A DNA stretch of 7,826 bases. It comes from Tardiphaga sp. (GTDB lineage Bacteria > Pseudomonadota > Alphaproteobacteria > Rhizobiales > Xanthobacteraceae). The stretch spans positions 1 to 7,826 of the forward strand of contig JAQGJF010000925.1 of NCBI GenBank assembly GCA_028290765.1, given 5' to 3'. This document shows, piece by piece, positions 6,072 to 7,826 of the stretch (positions are counted from its first letter, which is position 1; each line of letters begins with the position of its first letter). The notes beneath the pieces were generated by a model that was not told the origin of the DNA, did no database searches, and saw only the letters and a list, made by a program, of their open reading frames with translations. Both the position numbers and the translations under genes were made by a program.

Positions 6072-6947
6072 ATGCTGGACTTTGTTCAGCAGCTGGTGAG
6101 CGGCGTGGCGCTTGGCTGTGTTTACGGCCTGATCGCGCTCGGTTTCGTCCTTGTTTACAAGGCGACCGAGGTGGTCAATTTTGCCCAGGGCGACCTGATG
6201 ATGCTGGGCGGATTTTTCGCCTTCACCTTCATCGGGATTCTCGGTCTCAATTACTGGATCGGCTTCGCCTGCGCGGTGGCCGCGATGGCGCTGTTCGGCA
6301 TGCTCGCCGAGCGCCTGGTGGTGCGCCCGATCCTCGGTTATCCGCAGTTCTCGATCATCATGGCAACCATCGGGCTCGGCTATTTCCTGCGCTCGGTCGC
6401 CGGCATGATCTGGGGCACCGACGACCTCAAGATCGAGACCCCGTTCAGCCAGGGCGTGGTGCGCATCGGCGACCTGGTGCTGGCCTATGACAAGCTCTCG
6501 GTGATTGCCGCCACCATCCTGCTCTGCGCCCTGCTCTATCTGTTCTTCAACCGGACCACGCTCGGCACCGCGATGCGCGCCAGTTCCGAGAACATGCTGG
6601 CCGCCTATTACATGGGGATCCCGGTCAAGCGCGTGGTGTCGATCGTCTGGGCGATCAGCGCCGCGGTCGCGACCTGCGCCGGCGTGCTGCTGGCGCCGAT
6701 CACCTTCATTCATTCCAATGTCGGCCTGGTGCTGGGATTGAAGGCGTTCCCGGCGGCCGTGCTCGGCGGGTTCGGTTCGATCCCGGGCGCCGTCGCCGGC
6801 GGAATCCTGATCGGCGTCATCGAAAGCATGGCCGGCTTCTACCTCGCCCAGGGATGGAAGGACGTCGCCCCCTACGTCGTGCTTCTCATCGCCCTGCTGC
6901 TGAAACCCGAAGGCCTGTTCGGCCTCCACGCCCGCAAGAAGGTGTGA
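6072..6947 (+). CDS. livH: Second LivH-type permease (paralogue, divergent operon)
   Basis: Inner-membrane permease of a second HAAT-class importer; 291 residues from ATG 6072, or 294 from ATG 6063. I prefer 6072 because of Shine-Dalgarno spacing and because MLDFVQQLVSGVALGCVYGL is a typical LivH beginning. Landmarks are GFVLVYKATEVVNFAQGDLM at about 24-43, MATIGLGYFLRSV at about 97-109 and the EAA-type loop ENMLAAYYMGIPVKRVV at about 173-189. LKAFPAAVLGGFGSIPGAVAG follows at about 223-243. It ends KPEGLFGLHARKKV, a normal LivH end. Next gene livM starts 9 bp on, behind a GAGGAG that overlaps the stop. The protein differs strongly from the minus-strand LivH, with YKATEVVNFAQG in place of FGLMDVLNFGHG, so it is a separate lineage and probably serves another substrate. 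ATPases and binding protein are presumably beyond 7826. Confidence 0.93.
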   Translation: MLDFVQQLVSGVALGCVYGLIALGFVLVYKATEVVNFAQGDLMMLGGFFAFTFIGILGLNYWIGFACAVAAMALFGMLAERLVVRPILGYPQFSIIMATIGLGYFLRSVAGMIWGTDDLKIETPFSQGVVRIGDLVLAYDKLSVIAATILLCALLYLFFNRTTLGTAMRASSENMLAAYYMGIPVKRVVSIVWAISAAVATCAGVLLAPITFIHSNVGLVLGLKAFPAAVLGGFGSIPGAVAGGILIGVIESMAGFYLAQGWKDVAPYVVLLIALLLKPEGLFGLHARKKV

Positions 6948-6956
6948 GGAGCGCCG

Positions 6957-7826
6957 ATGCGGTTCATGTTCAAGACCGATTATGAAGACGACATCAGGCT
7001 GTTTCCGCACATGGCTATGTGTTCTCCTATGGCTGCCTGCTGCTGCTGCTCGTGCTCGCGCCATTCGTGCTCGGCAGCTATCTGATCAGCCAGTTCGTCT
7101 TCGTCTTCATCTACGCCATCGTCGGGGTCGGGTTGATGATCCTGACCGGCTTCACCGGGCAGGCGTCGCTGGGCCATGCCGCCTTTCTCGCCATCGGCGC
7201 CTATACCACCGCCTACCTGCAGCAGTTCGGGGTGCCGTTCCCGGTGTATTTCCTGGCCGCCGGACTGCTGACCGGCGTGATCGGGGCGCTGGTCGGATTC
7301 CCGGCGCTGCGGTTGCAGGGAATCTACCTGGTCATCGCGACGATCTCGTTCGCCTTCATCGTCGAGGAAATCCTGGCGCGGTGGGAGAGCGTGACGCACG
7401 GCAACGAAGGCATGCGGGTCAAGACCATCCAGTGGCTCGGCTCCAGCGTGCCGCGCGACAGCCCGGCCTTCTACTTCCTGTGCCTCGGCGTGCTCGTTCT
7501 CACCATCGTCGGCGCGCTCAACCTGCTGCGATCGCCGACCGGCCGCGCCTTCGTCGCCATCCGCGACAGCGAGACCGCGGCGAAAAGCATGGGCGTCAAC
7601 GTCTCGCTCTACAAGGTGAAATCCTTCGCCATCAGCGCCGCCATCACCGGATTTGCCGGCTGCCTGTTCGCCCACAAGCTGTCCTTCATCAGCCCGGAAA
7701 TGTTCACCCTGCAGCTCTCGATCGAGTTCATCATGGTGATCATCATCGGCGGCGCCTTCAGCCTGCACGGCGCCGTGCTGGGTGCGATCTTCATCGTCAT
7801 GGTCGATCCGTTCCTGACCTTCCTCA
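6957..7826 (+). pseudogene. livM: Second LivM-type permease, apparent one-base frameshift near 7011; 3' end outside window
   Basis: A LivM permease paired with the plus-strand LivH. ATG 6957 has a strong GAGGAG five bases upstream, and the first 18 codons (MRFMFKTDYEDDIRLFPH) look like a LivM start. After CAC at 7008-7010 the frame degrades to a Cys-rich stretch and stops at TGA 7083-7085, after 42 codons. From GGC 7013 the frame one base back continues as a normal LivM to the window end. It reads GYVFSYG, a hydrophobic helix, LTGFTGQASLGHAAFLAIGAY and an EAA loop RDSETAAKSMGVNVSLYKV. One base appears to be missing around 7008-7012. No classical slippery heptamer is present, so programmed shifting is unlikely. 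It could be a true inactivating mutation, a sequencing error, or an N-terminally shortened gene starting at GTG 7019, which lacks a Shine-Dalgarno. Roughly 290 residues are visible of an expected 330-360. Confidence 0.8.

Noticed and set aside
6999..7021. Programmed -1 frameshift in the second livM
   Set aside because: A -1 slip would restore the frame, but there is no X-XXY-YYZ heptamer or strong following structure, and this family is not known to use one.
6054..7064. 336-codon open frame on the minus strand opposite the second livH
   Set aside because: Composition dominated by E, H, D, R and Q without domains; the plus strand encodes an obvious LivH with a good ribosome binding site.
6980..7768. 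262-codon open frame on the minus strand opposite the second livM
   Set aside because: Antisense shadow. The plus strand shows conserved LivM motifs across the same span.
1..7826. New defence, CRISPR, phage or toxin system
   Set aside because: All gene-sized regions are accounted for by transport families. There are no spaced repeats, nucleases, integrases or small paired genes.

Overview
The window is high-GC DNA with the gene style of a soil alphaproteobacterium. The protein sequences and a characteristic intergenic repeat (its translation contains VPANAGD and WVPAFAGTT) point to Bradyrhizobium or a close relative such as Rhodopseudomonas. This assignment is from memory of such sequences, not from a search.

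Layout. Positions 3-785 (+) hold the C-terminal part of a DHA2/EmrB-type MFS exporter that starts before the window. It converges, with 15 bp between stop codons, on a five-gene operon on the minus strand that reads from 5762 down to 801. The operon encodes a periplasmic substrate-binding protein with a GTG start, then LivG and LivF ATPases and LivH and LivM permeases. The last four genes are joined by three 4-bp ATGA stop/start overlaps. The binding-protein gene is separated from livG by 197 bp that hold a MITE-like palindromic repeat with 27-bp perfect inverted ends. A consensus extended -10 sequence inside that repeat points toward livG.

A roughly 300-bp divergent control region (5763-6071) follows. 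It holds a TTGACA hexamer overlapped by a GTTGA-N6-TCAAC dyad, a 12-bp palindrome and a nested hairpin. On the plus strand beyond it a second set of HAAT permeases begins: an intact livH (6072-6947) and a livM from 6957 to the window edge. This second livM has an apparent one-base frameshift near 7011.

Functionally, the minus-strand genes form a complete ABC importer of the branched-chain amino-acid/amide/aromatic-acid (HAAT) class: binding protein, two ATPases and two permeases. The plus-strand permeases are distinct paralogues and probably the start of a second importer whose ATPases and binding protein lie beyond the window. No RNA gene, CRISPR array, transposase or defence system is visible. 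The window is mostly ordinary transport genes. The points worth a second look are the livM frameshift, the repeat that splits the operon, and the structured divergent region.
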